Shown here piece after piece: positions 1 to 11,159 of a DNA stretch of 64,000 nucleotides. The position numbers and the translations under genes were made by a program. Within the stretch, counting starts at the first letter, position 1. Every line of letters starts with the position of its first letter. Source of the DNA: Tricholoma matsutake. Lineage: Eukaryota; Basidiomycota; Agaricomycetes; Agaricales; Tricholomataceae. Under the pieces are notes generated by a model that did no database searches, was not told where the DNA came from, and worked only from the letters and a program-made list of their open reading frames with translations. The DNA lies in assembly GCA_026075535.2 (NCBI GenBank), contig AP026540.1, positions 11,966,001 through 12,030,000 of the forward strand. The letters are read 5' to 3'.

Positions 1-506
1 CTCCACTCGACGAAACCTCCGAAGACGTCATGTTTTGTTTTCCGACCTTGAACCATTGGTTCACACTCGAGACTACCTCCGCTCCCTCGTGCTCAACTCG
101 GTCATCCCCTGGTCAACATATCAGTTCTCTCCCTCTTTCACCACGTTGACCGTTACCTATAACGTATACCGCACAAAATACCGTCTCTACGCGGTCTCAA
201 GCAAGGCAGAAATCATCTGGTCGTAGTCGATTATGATTCAGTTGGCGAGAGTTGGCAGCGCTTCAATATCACAGTATGGATGACCTAGAGCCCGAGCTCG
301 CTGCGCGAAAGAGTACAGGGATCAATGCCCATAGACATCGCTTAACTTTAATTGCTGGGTGTTAACATCTTGGTTAACTTGCCCCAAACATGCCCTCGTC
401 AAAAGTCTATCGACATTGTCCCATTGCTTGCAATGATATCATGGACTACGCTTTGTCAAGTGGAATACACGACGCGATAAGTCCTAATGAAGTACAATTG
501 AAATAT
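1..506. other. Left edge, no gene identified
   Basis: I see nothing I can name here. A 63-codon open frame (35-226, +) has no recognisable domain, and the frames after 390 are antisense to the EthD-like gene. The stretch may hold the 3' flank of a gene lying off the window. Confidence 0.4.
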
Positions 507-1005
507 TCATTTGGGGCTTTCTCTCTCAAAAATGGTCGCGAAATTGACAGGGAAAAACATGCAATTCGGGCGGTCGATAAACTTGAGCTCATCGGGAATA
601 ACAACCCTCTTGTACTCCTCATCATCGAATATCTGCATTCGCATATCAGCCTTGTTTGCCAAGGCACTATGGCTACAATCACAAAACACATACCGCAAGA
701 ATCTTCTCAAAGCTCTCTGCTTCAAATAAGGCTATTCCGTCCCACTGCGGAATGGAAAAGCCCATCTTCTCCACTGCTTCGCAGAACTCATGATTTTTAT
801 GCAACTTGTGATGATTAGCTTCGCTTATAACAAAGTCGAACTTACTTACCTGCTCGTACTTGGTAAGATCCTTCTTTACAACCGCTATGGAAGTGAAGAC
901 CTTTAAGTGCACTTCGATCCAGTAGCGGTGGAATTCATCCTGGCTGATGTCTTCCCTCTTTCTGAGAAGCGCAAGTACGCGAACCCGGTCCTTTCGAAGG
1001 GACAT
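507..1005 (-). CDS. EthD-domain (dimeric alpha/beta barrel) protein
   Basis: Three exons, 1005-850, 804-694 and 632-507, splice to a 130-residue protein. The introns are 45 nt (GTAAGT to CAAG, with GCTAATC as a likely branch site) and 61 nt (GTATGT to GCAG, branch GCTGAT). The 45-nt intron keeps the frame open if read through, but removing it restores the YEQLHKNHEF run expected of the family. The start at 1005 is the first ATG of the frame. Residues 25-33 (FHRYWIEVH) and the C-terminal PDELKFIDR (about residues 102-110) fit the EthD fold, a small ferredoxin-like barrel that dimerises. Fungal members are cytosolic and sometimes sit in polyketide or aromatic-compound clusters, but nothing nearby here supports such a role. 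The substrate is unknown. The family call is good; the function is open. Confidence 0.8.
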
Positions 1006-2715
1006 GACTATAGGTTTTTAGATTCAGATGGGGAACTTCGAGGTCGTGGGGTTATATGTGCAAGTCTTATGTCTGACAGGACAAAGTTGTGTTCTTCGTT
1101 GCACAGGTAAATATGTAATGAAATGAAATGAACTAACCTTCGTTGCACAGAGTCAGGATGAGGAGGCAACGAAGGCGAAAATGAAAGGATATAGTAAAAG
1201 TCTGTGACAGCAAAGTGTAATAGAAGTATTGATATGTAATAGCCGCGTCTGATGTCCTTGGGTTGCGGTAAGGGGCCGAGGGGCAGCCTTACAGCAAGTA
1301 CACAAATCCTTCAAATTCGGAGTAGCTAAGTATAGGATCTCATCTGAAGCGCAGGCGACCTTGTCTAGAATTAGTCATGAGCCGATATTGTCATAACCTT
1401 CACGTACAGACATAGCCGAACGCAAGAAGCAAGTTCTAGAGATTGGGGTCCAGATGATCAACGACGATCTTCTCAATTCCTTGCCTTGAGATCCTGATCC
1501 AAGAACGGTGCCAGACCAAGAGGTAATAAATGACATCTTCGATGGCAACTTGAATACGCGCGTGATTGGGGTCTTCCATAATATTCACCTATAGTCAAAT
1601 ATACTTTCATCAGCCAAAGCATTGCACTCGAATAGGGACAGCCCTACCACAAAGGAGGGACGCAACCACCCTCCAATACCTTGCAGGCTTCATGCTCTCT
1701 ATGCAGCTGAGCACAGAACAAAAACTACTGCTCACCTGCTTGTATATGAGAAGATTCTTCACAATATCAATGGAGAGAAAGAGCTTCCCATGCCTCTCGA
1801 GCCAAACTCTTCCTGACTGAGATCGCCTCGCTTCTTGATTAAGGCGACTACGTCCACACGATCTGTTCGGAGGGACATCGGAGGGTATAAGTCAGGGAGA
1901 GCGCACTTGAATACGGGGGGAACTCGGAAGTGCCTTTAAACACTCATATGCCGATGTTGCAAGTCTATATAGCAACAAGTCGACTCCCAACAATTCCGCC
2001 ACAAGTCTGTACATGGGCGCCAGATATTTATCTAGCACAACAAGCGGTGCCAATGAGACGGTAACAACCCAATGGGGGAATGGTCCTTTGCGGTTGTCTT
2101 GAAGTTTGTTTGTGAATTTCGGATGTCAGTTGTTTTCAACGGTTTGGAATTGTCCATACATAAGGTGAGAGTGTTCAAGTCAATACCCAATCGCATGACT
2201 ATGAAAGTACCAGCAGTTGTGAGGCCAGCTTGACAAGGGAGTCATCACCAGCGTGAGAGTTGTCCCAAATACCCGCGAGCTGATTTTAGACTGGAGTTTG
2301 CGACGGGGAATGTTTGTCCTTGTTGTCACGGCTTCTCCCGAAGCAAGGTACAACATCCAATTCACCGTCGTTTTAGAGGCTCTCACAGCTACTGTTTGAG
2401 AAACTCTGAGCACAAGCGAAGCTGCACGAGGGTTGTATTCAGTGCTTCAAGCCTGCCTACAAAAAATCGGAACTCGAGAGGTACAAATGAGTGTTTAATT
2501 GTCTTTTGAAAATGGGCACCAATCTTCCGAGTCAAAAAGAGCTCAGAATCTGTTGGCTCGTGCGTCTTCCAACAGCGTGAGAAATTCTTCCTTGGTTTCG
2601 GGGTTTCCAACGGTTTCAAATCGCCTCATCATCCCAACCTCTCTCTTTCCACCCACCACTTCGATACTCCCCATCTACAAGCAAATACTCCTCCAGTCTT
2701 CCACAACTTCTCTCA
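1006..2715. other. Intergenic stretch upstream of histone H3
   Basis: No gene is supported. A 48-codon minus frame starting at ATG 1579 reads like coding sequence (an AIEDVIYYLLVWHRSW run, then EKIVVDHLDPNL) but ends at a TAG with no clear partner exon, so it may be a gene relic. Plus frames at 1566-1820 and a minus frame at 2180-2413 have no recognisable domain. The last 90 bases before 2716 are CT-rich, as is common just upstream of highly expressed fungal genes. Confidence 0.3.
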
Positions 2716-3420
<705 letters not shown>

Positions 3421-3753
3421 ACACGTCGCCCGCCCCCTCGTTGGTTTCCTTTAGTCTCGTAGTTCTCCTTTATTTTTCTCTCTCAGTTTTTGCTTCTGTG
3501 ATATCGTTCTAGGTCTATGGCCGTGTATCATCATATCGTCTACCGTATATTTATACACCCCATTGCACAGAATTGTATGTATCATGCGTATGATATAGCA
3601 TGCTTAATACGATCCATTATGGGGTCGACATCGAGTTACGATTATCAGCGAATGTCATGTTCGCCATGGTGTCAATCTCGTTTCACAAAATATGTAGTGT
3701 TATGTTTAAGAACATATTATAATAAGACATGTGCGACCTGCCTAATTTCACAA
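3421..3753. other. 3' flank between convergent H3 and GH28 genes
   Basis: The stretch after the H3 stop is T-rich and is presumably the H3 3' UTR. It lies between the convergent ends of H3 (+) and the first GH28 gene (-). I see no gene in it. Confidence 0.4.
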
Positions 3754-6103
3754 TCACATCCCTACCTTCGTAGGGATGAACGCCCCATCCTGACACTTGA
3801 ATCCAACATCGTTCGAAATCTAGCAGAATCAAGTCAGTCCAGCGAATTGTGGGTGGACGAAGGTATAGATTCACCGTCGTGAGATCACACATGACAGCAA
3901 CGGGTGCGGAGTCCTCGTTAACAGCAGAAATGTCCTTGACTACGATATTAGATGCTGTGACAACAACAATGACGGATTTGTCCTCAGTACAAACAATAGA
4001 AGGTAACGTACTAGTATTAGCATGAAGATCGAAGATGACGACTTCCCTCCCAGTTGCACCGGGTACATAGTACCTGTTGACATACAGATTCATGGGCATC
4101 CTCACTTACACCACAAATTGAAAGTCACTGAGACGCACCAGCACGGATTAGTGACACAAGACCCTTCAAAGAAGTTCGCAGAGCTATGTAAGACGTTAGA
4201 GAAAATCACGCAAAAGAGATAAAACATACTCATTGATACTGCCCTTGAAGCCCTGGAACAGAAAATCCTCCACGCGGGTGTTGTTTGTGCTCGTCGTGTT
4301 GGGGGCCGGTCCGAGCTGTTGTATGGAGTTAAACTTCTTACATTACGGTAAGGGGTGGAAACGAAAACATACCCCTTGGTCCCAGTAGCTTGCAGTGGGT
4401 CCTTGTTAGCTATACCTCAGCAAGAGCAGTAGACTTACTTTTGTGTAATGTAGATCTGGATTTGGGGGAAAGGGCATTGGGGAAGTGGGAGTCGTGAACA
4501 CAATGAGGAACTCACAGGAAACCGAACGTTAGTGAATGTAATGTTCCTATAGGTGACGCTGTCGAAAAATAACATCTTGAGGTCAAGTCACACTAGGAAA
4601 GGACGAGGACACACTTTCGAGCTACACCCTTCCCTCCAGTCCAGCTTTTGAAACGGGCACCGTACAGCGTATTTTTCTGGTTTCACATATGGTGAGACTG
4701 AGAAGATATCAACAGGGAGTTTCATACCATAACGACGTTCTCGATCCTACATATTCAAAAGTAGGTAAAAAACATTATCATAAGCAAGGATGCGAAGCCT
4801 ACACAACATTTCCCACATCAGCATGAGCTCCACCTTTCCCAAGCGAGCCTATTGACAGGCCGTGCCCGCCTTCACAGTATGAATTACTATCATGACCGTT
4901 AGCCTCTCTACTTTACGCGGCAGTTGATAAAATGAGAAGCACCGGAAGCGGATGTTTTTGGCACCACTGCCCACGGTGAGGCAGTCGTCTCCGTTCACGA
5001 CGTGGTTGTCTTCGAAAAGCAAATTAGTGCCTCCTGCGGAGAACCCTGGAGATGGTGTGGTTGGAGGACATATCATAAGAAAATGACGACATACCATCGC
5101 TAAGTCATTCGACGTAGTCGCAAGATTAGATCCAGACGTAATTCCGTCTCTAGGATTCCGGTAAAACGTACGTGTTGAACGGGAACGCCTAAAACAAAAA
5201 TTTCAGGAATCAAGATCCTCACAGCGTAACAATATACACGTACCCTCTGTGGGTCAGTTGACACTGCATGGATCTGGTTGTTGGTCACGAGTAGATTAGA
5301 TGAGCCACTTGTTGCGAAATTCCATGCGATCGGCTATTCGAAGGCCCCCGAATTCAACCAATATACATACAGGATGTTGCATACAGATGTACCTTCCAGA
5401 TCTTCATATCCCGAATAACACCGCCGGAGATCATGTTGAATGCGATACCACGTGGACGGTTGATCTGGTTTTGGGCATCCCACCACTGCGATACGCATCA
5501 GGAACTTGCTATTTTGAAGAAATTTCGAAAATCGCACCGCTTGGCCGTGGCCGTCGATCCACCCCCATGCTGGGTCGCGAGATCCACGAAGAGTAACGTT
5601 ACTTCCTCCGGTGAATGTGAACCTGCGGAATAACTATGAGCAGTCAAAGTAAGTGAACGAATGGTGAGTGTCATCTTACCAAGAACCAGAAAAATTCTAA
5701 TATTACACGTGGGGAAATCAGTGCACATTTAGCAGGACTGTTGAGAACCTACTGAAGATGCAACGATGGCTGCCGTGCAAAGAAAAACATTAGCAACACT
5801 GTCATACATGCATTATCACTACACACCTTGTATAGCAGGAATGTTCGTTGGATACATCAAGTTCCCCTCGATCCAAATCTCCACGTTATGCAGAATGGGA
5901 AACTTGATAGGTGTGAAGATATTGTACGTGATACCCTTCTTAAACAAGATAGTCGAATCTGAGCTGAAGTGCGCCAGTACTCCCATGAGAGCAGGCGTGT
6001 CATCCCGACCTGCTGTATGAGGTACAACGAGTGTCTTCCGTGCAGAGATCGCCACACACGTGAGTACGAGAAACAAGACACAACTTGAAGTTGAGGGCAA
6101 CAT
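3754..6103 (-). CDS. Secreted GH28 polygalacturonase (exo-type), copy 1
   Basis: Twenty exons splice to a 427-residue protein: 6103-5827, 5769-5753, 5696-5680, 5622-5538, 5485-5393, 5333-5244, 5188-5172, 5099-5095, 5045-4943, 4886-4803, 4746-4728, 4676-4615, 4558-4516, 4455-4439, 4388-4373, 4315-4230, 4183-4139, 4073-4012, 3954-3875 and 3819-3754. The enzyme hydrolyses alpha-1,4 galacturonosyl links in pectin outside the cell; the GGHGLSIGS and RFKSW forms of the motifs suggest exo-action. A hydrophobic leader (residues 1-20, MLPSTSSCVLFLVLTCVAIS) is a signal peptide. GH28 catalytic motifs are present: NTD with Asp200, GDD with Asp220-Asp221, GHG with His243, and RFK with Arg277 and Lys279. 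The 5-nt exon 5099-5095 carries the Asp200 codon. The frame is stop-free and all introns are 46-72 nt. The start was chosen at the second in-frame ATG because it opens the signal peptide. It is the tandem paralogue of the next GH28 gene. Confidence 0.94.
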
Positions 6104-6151
6104 TTTTTTTGGAGGAAACCAGGAAACCACAGTAACAGCGCCATACATCCG

Positions 6152-6159
6152 CTTTTATA
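6152..6159 (-). promoter_or_regulatory. TATA box of GH28 copy 1
   Basis: TATAAAAG on the minus strand, about 50 bases upstream of the chosen ATG at 6103. Position and sequence fit a fungal TATA element and support the chosen start. Confidence 0.55.
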
Positions 6160-6526
6160 CCGATATCCATAGCGTTGTGGATTGTACTAGTAATCGTCGC
6201 CGAGGAACTTCTGCCAATCTTCGGAAGAATTTACACATGAGAATTCTATTGACATTGAACGGTCCGCCGGGCCTACATCAGTATAGATTTGAGAAGAGGC
6301 GCCGGTGAGTAAAGCCTAGTGAAGGATTTGAGTAGGCTATGGTTCAATACAACTTCAGCTTCAAGGTTCAAATGAGTTTGTTTGCGCAAATTTGTGCTTT
6401 TTGGCATTTGCCTCTCAACATCTCATGATGTACAATATTGCAACCTACGACCCTAGCTCACGCTGTGGCACTACAGTTTCCAGTCGCATTTGTCGTCTTC
6501 CAATGCTGAAAGAAGCCCGACCTCAA

Positions 6527-8861
6527 TCATGAGGACAATCTGGCGGCCCTTGCATGGCGTCGCAGCGCCCTCTTCAGTCCCACCGCTGTATGGACGAACG
6601 GTCCATTCTGACATTTGAATCCAACATTTGAAATCTAACAGAAACACATCAAATCAGCTTTGCTCACTTCAGAGGATAATAAGGCGAGACTTACCGCAGC
6701 AGGGTCGCACTTGACGATGACGGGAGCACCGTTCTTGTTCGCAACAGAAATACCGTTTGCTACGATGTTGGATGCTGTAGAAACAACCAATGAACTTCAT
6801 CCCGAACCATAGAAATTCAAAAAGAAGCAAATGTACCAGTGTTCGGGTATATATCGAAAATGATGGCTTCTGTCCCATTAGAACCAGGCACAACGGGAGA
6901 GCTATCCAGGGATAAGCACACCATATGCTGCTTGCAATGAGGAGAGGGGGACATACTCAGCGATGGTACCCGAGAAATTCTTAAACAGGAAGTCCTGGAG
7001 GTGGACGTTGTTGCTCGGGCTTGCATTGTGAGGGTTGGGGCCCATCTGTGATGTTTTGGTTAGACGAATACGGTTTATTACATAGTAGGGAGATGGAACG
7101 TGCATTTGAATCCCAGTAGCTGGTAGTTGGTTGTCTGTTTGTTGTTTTTCCAGCACCAGCAGAGGAGAGACTTACTTTTGAGTGACATAGATCTGAGTGC
7201 GGAGGGAAGAAGGAAGAATGAGAGCTTGGAATCGCAAATGGTGAGGTGCTTACGGGAAGTCGAACGTTATCGAGTATGATGTTCTTCCAAGTGACACTGA
7301 TGGGAGGGATACACTGTTTTGAGATTAATCCATACGTCAGCACTGGTGACGTACTTCGTAGCGGAGCCATGCCCCCCGTTCCAGCTCTTGAAACGAGCAC
7401 CATAATCGGAATTTTTCTGGTGTTATCCGATATACCATCAGTCAAGACGATAACACTAGTGTCCCTTACCATGGTAACATTCTCAATCCTACGATATTAC
7501 GAAACTCGTGTCAAAAAGCGTTCATGATCAAGGGCAAGGGCGTGAAACTTACAGAATATTCGACACAATCGCAGCTGACCCACTCTTTCCGAGTGAACCG
7601 ATTGACAGGCCATGTCCACCTTCACAGTATGAATCACTATCTCTTGCCATGAGCTTCACTAATGGTATATTATATGGCCATCTGGGTACCGGAAGTGGAT
7701 GTTATTGGCACCGCTCCCAACTGTGAGACAGTCATCCCCATTTACGACATGATTGTTTTCGAAGAGTAAATTGCTGCCTCGGGCGGAGAAACCTGTAGGT
7801 GACTTGACATGGACCATATAGTGGGGAGAAAGTGTGTACATACCGTCGCTACATCATCCACAGCAGTTGCACGAACAATTGATTGGACAGGAGTCAGTCC
7901 ACAATGTCGAAAAAACGTACGTGTTAGTTGGGAAGGCCTAAATCTGTGGAGTCAGGGTACACGCAAAACTAAGCTGGGTAACGATGTATACGTACGGCTT
8001 CTGGATTTGAGGAAATTGCATATATCCTGTTGTTGAATATATGCAGGCCATTTGACCCACTCGTGCCAAAGTTCCATGCGACTGGCTATTCGAAGCGTAC
8101 CAAGAACAACCTAAACCACGACAGTTCTGCAGGATGTCACGTACGTACCTCGCAGATCTTCATATCCCGAATAACACCGTTGTTAATATTTGTGAACTCA
8201 ACCCCACTTGGGCGGTTTTTCAGGACTTTCTTATCCCACCACTGATGTGAGAATGATCTATGTCAGAAAATCATGATTTGAAGAGAAACCCGGATAGAAA
8301 AACGCACGGCTTGACCCTTGCCGTTTATCCATCCCCAGTGAGGGTCAGTGGATCCACGAAGGGTAACGTTGTTCCCGCCGGTGAAGGTCATCCTGGGGTA
8401 TAAATATCAGTGGGAAGAGTGGTAAAATGTTGAGAGTCTTCTACCATCCCAGAGAACCGCCCTATCATGCTGGAGAATGAGTGCATGTTCCGGTTATTGC
8501 ATAAGCGAGAACTTACTGCAGCCTGGACGGCGGCTGCCGTTAAGACAAAGACATAAGTAGCATACTACTAATCCATCATCATTTACACACCTTGAACTTG
8601 AGGGATGCTGTCCGGATACGTCAAGTTCCCTTCAATTCGAATTTCCACGTTTCGCAGCACCGGAAACCTGACGGGAGTGAAGAGATTGTATGAGATACCG
8701 TTCTCGAATAAGATGACACAATCCGAAGTGCAGGACGGCAGCGCCGCAAGAAGACCAGGCGTGTCATCTTGGTCCCCGGTATGAGGGACGACGACTGTCC
8801 TCTGTGAAGAGACCGCAACACAAGTATATGTGAGAAACAAGACACAAGTTGTGAGCAGCAT
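6527..8861 (-). CDS. Secreted GH28 polygalacturonase (exo-type), copy 2
   Basis: Nineteen exons give 426 residues: 8861-8591, 8533-8517, 8461-8445, 8392-8308, 8241-8149, 8085-7996, 7937-7921, 7848-7844, 7792-7690, 7636-7553, 7488-7470, 7416-7355, 7296-7254, 7192-7176, 7119-7104, 7045-6957, 6901-6837, 6774-6695 and 6634-6527. Most exon lengths match copy 1 exactly, including the 17, 17, 17 and 5 nt exons. A signal peptide (MLLTTCVLFLTYTCVAVSSQ) is followed by the GH28 motifs: Asp198 (NTD), Asp218-Asp219 (GDD), His241 (GHG), Arg275 and Lys277 (RFK). Two differences stand out. The intron 7103-7046 needs a GC donor. The exon that in copy 1 encodes a two-cysteine loop (GSCVTNPCW) is absent, so the loop is missing. 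The C-terminus is longer and basic after the conserved GFKCQNGPF run. Function is as for copy 1, on pectin outside the cell. Confidence 0.92.
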
Positions 8862-8867
8862 TTTTGA

Positions 8868-9730
8868 GAAACGGAAAACCGAATTACATGTTTGCTTTAT
8901 ACCATTGATATCATATCCGGATTTACATTCCAACGGTTGCCTAGGAGGAAGAGTTCCTTGCAAACTTTCTTTTATTAGTATATGGTTGTGCGGTGCCGCG
9001 GGCCTACCCTTAAACGTGGAGTCGGAAGGAGGATTTATAGCGTAACGAGCTGTCAATTATATAAAGTAGGGCGTGGAATGGAGTGCATATGTAACTTAGT
9101 AACTTGTCAACTTCTGGAGACATTATGTAAGCTAACAATCTACTATAGTATAGTAATGGAATGACTTACTCAAACTTTGAAAATAATAGATAGATGCCTT
9201 CAGCCAGTGAGCCAGGTGCTTGAGCGCTACTCACTCCAGACGTGAGAAGACACGTTGCCAGCACCCAACTAATTATATTGAAAAATCTTCAAGTCGTAAG
9301 GAAAGTTCGTTGTCAAACGGTCGTATACATGTAGCTGAGCCTACACTGCATAAATGAAGGCAGGCGTGAATGGGCGCAAAATAGTTGCGACTTGCCAACA
9401 CAGGCAGGTCGGAGTCGCCTTCAGCCATGGAATACAGTGTGCAACCGGTAATCATAGTACCCCGAATCAGGACGGCCAGAAACTGCGGATATTGACCAGA
9501 GGTCGAGCCTCCTGATAAAAAATAATCAGCATGAACGTCGTTACGCATTACCCTGTTCCCCAGATACCAGTCTTCTAGCACATACATAACGACACACTAG
9601 TATCCTGGTCGTGTGTGAAGTTTTCACTACCGAACTTTCCTAGCCATCAGGATATCAGGCGATGTGCGAAGTGAGAGCGCTGGCGGCATGTCGCGGGAAC
9701 CTGGCGTAGATTAGCTTGATCCGTCAGATC
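8868..9730. other. Intergenic stretch, no supported gene
   Basis: A 104-codon minus frame at 9273-9587 has no recognisable domain, no good splice partner and no signal peptide. I do not call it a gene. Confidence 0.3.
8895..8901 (-). promoter_or_regulatory. TATA box of GH28 copy 2
   Basis: TATAAAG on the minus strand, 34-40 bases upstream of the ATG at 8861, in the same relative place as the TATA box of copy 1. Confidence 0.5.
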
Positions 9731-10111
9731 CTACCAAATGACTGCCAACTGTATATAGTCCCTTGCATCCCGACTGTTGCTGTGCACTCCATCCGACCCT
9801 AGCAACGTACCACAGCAACCAGGGGCGCTACAGACATCCAGGGAGCCAATGATAATTGAATGCGCGAACAACTCGAAAGCGGCGCGCCTCTGTTCAATTA
9901 CATGAACATCCGATTTTTTTCTGGCCTCTGTCCGAAAATTGAGGCTTTTTTGAAGAGAGCACGCGTTCGGCTGGTCATAAGCGAAGAGGTCTGAATGGGC
10001 CACAAAGAAGCTCGAAGAACTCACTATCACAGTGATCAAATGATCAGCGTTCTCTTCGCGAGGTTGCATCGCGATGAATCGCAGCAATTTGAACGTTGCC
10101 ATGGTTGGCAT
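9731..10111 (-). CDS. Hypothetical protein, possible two-exon gene
   Basis: An open frame of 126 codons starts at ATG 10111, with a second ATG three codons in. A plausible intron (GTGATAGTG to ATGACCAG, near 10035-9976) would join MATFKLLRFIAMQPREENA to a downstream part rich in charged residues that ends in a Cys-containing run (DVCSAPGCCG), where another GTACGT donor occurs. The start lies about 600 bases left of the hAT-like elements. I do not recognise the product, and the frame could be chance. Codon use looks mixed. Confidence 0.25.
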   Translation of the reverse strand: MPTMATFKLLRFIAMQPREENADHLITVIVSSSSFFVAHSDLFAYDQPNACSLQKSLNFRTEARKKSDVHVIEQRRAAFELFAHSIIIGSLDVCSAPGCCGTLLGSDGVHSNSRDARDYIQLAVIW

Positions 10112-10684
10112 TCCACTGAGTGACTTTCCGTAAGGATTCGGAGAAATCTACAGGCGAAAGGCGGAGTTGCAAAGGGTACGATATCAGCTTCCCTATATTT
10201 ATGCAAACCGTAAACTAACACCTAGAGTTTATTAGATGTTGATAGGATGGGATCAAAGACAGGAGAGATATTGCCTAACCAAGCTCTCCAGAATTCCAGA
10301 TTTGAATTGACCAGCCAGATGCGCACCATGATGAGCGGACATAAGATCACAGGGACGTTGAGTGAGCTGTAAGATAGATATAGACTCACTCCACAGTGTC
10401 AGGAACAGTGGTGGTTGACAACTGTCCATGTCACAGGAGATCTGAGTCATGTGATCGCGTACCGCACGGCGCAAATTCGTTCCGAGCCACATTTAAACCC
10501 CCGACGTCGGAGTTTTCGCCCGCCAAAGGTACTCGTTTTTTGGGAAGGAATGACATATCCTGAACGGCACATTACTGAGACAAGTTTGTATGGGGAAATA
10601 TGTTCAGGATAGTATTCTACATGTATTGTTAGAAACAGATTTTTTATATGCCATTATTACATCAGAGTTTTGAGAGCCAAGCAT
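10112..10684. other. Intergenic stretch, no supported gene
   Basis: Short frames at 10036-10221, 10253-10492 (-) and 10415-10612 (+) have no recognisable features. The stretch ends at the 8-bp target duplication of the outer hAT-like element (10677-10684). Confidence 0.3.
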
Positions 10685-11159
10685 AAGTGTTTGAAAGTCC
10701 GGTCCAGTTCCTGTTAATGTATATGCAACCATAGACTGGACTGGTTTAGGACCCATCAGGACCAGGTAAGTAATACAAATTGTAAGCTACTAATAGATAT
10801 TCACACACTGTGAGCAGAGGCTCACAGCAGTGGAGGGGCAGTACAAATAATAAACTAATCCCCCCACAGGATGTGTGAGGGGTCCCCACTAATGTACAAA
10901 CAAAAAAGAGAAACTACCCCCACTATCCCACATTTGCAGTGAGTGTGGGGGGTTGTCTCTGGTTGTCCCTCATCTGGTTGTGTGTAGTCCCTCATCTGTC
11001 ATCTGTCATTTGTCATTTGTCATCCATCATTCATTCGCCAATTGTCATCCCTCACTTGGCATTCCTTGTCTGTTGTTTGTTGTCCTTGTCTGTTGTTTGT
11101 TGTCTCTTGTCTGTTTGATTAGCCATTAGCACCTGCAATCCACCCCACAAGCAGTTGCT

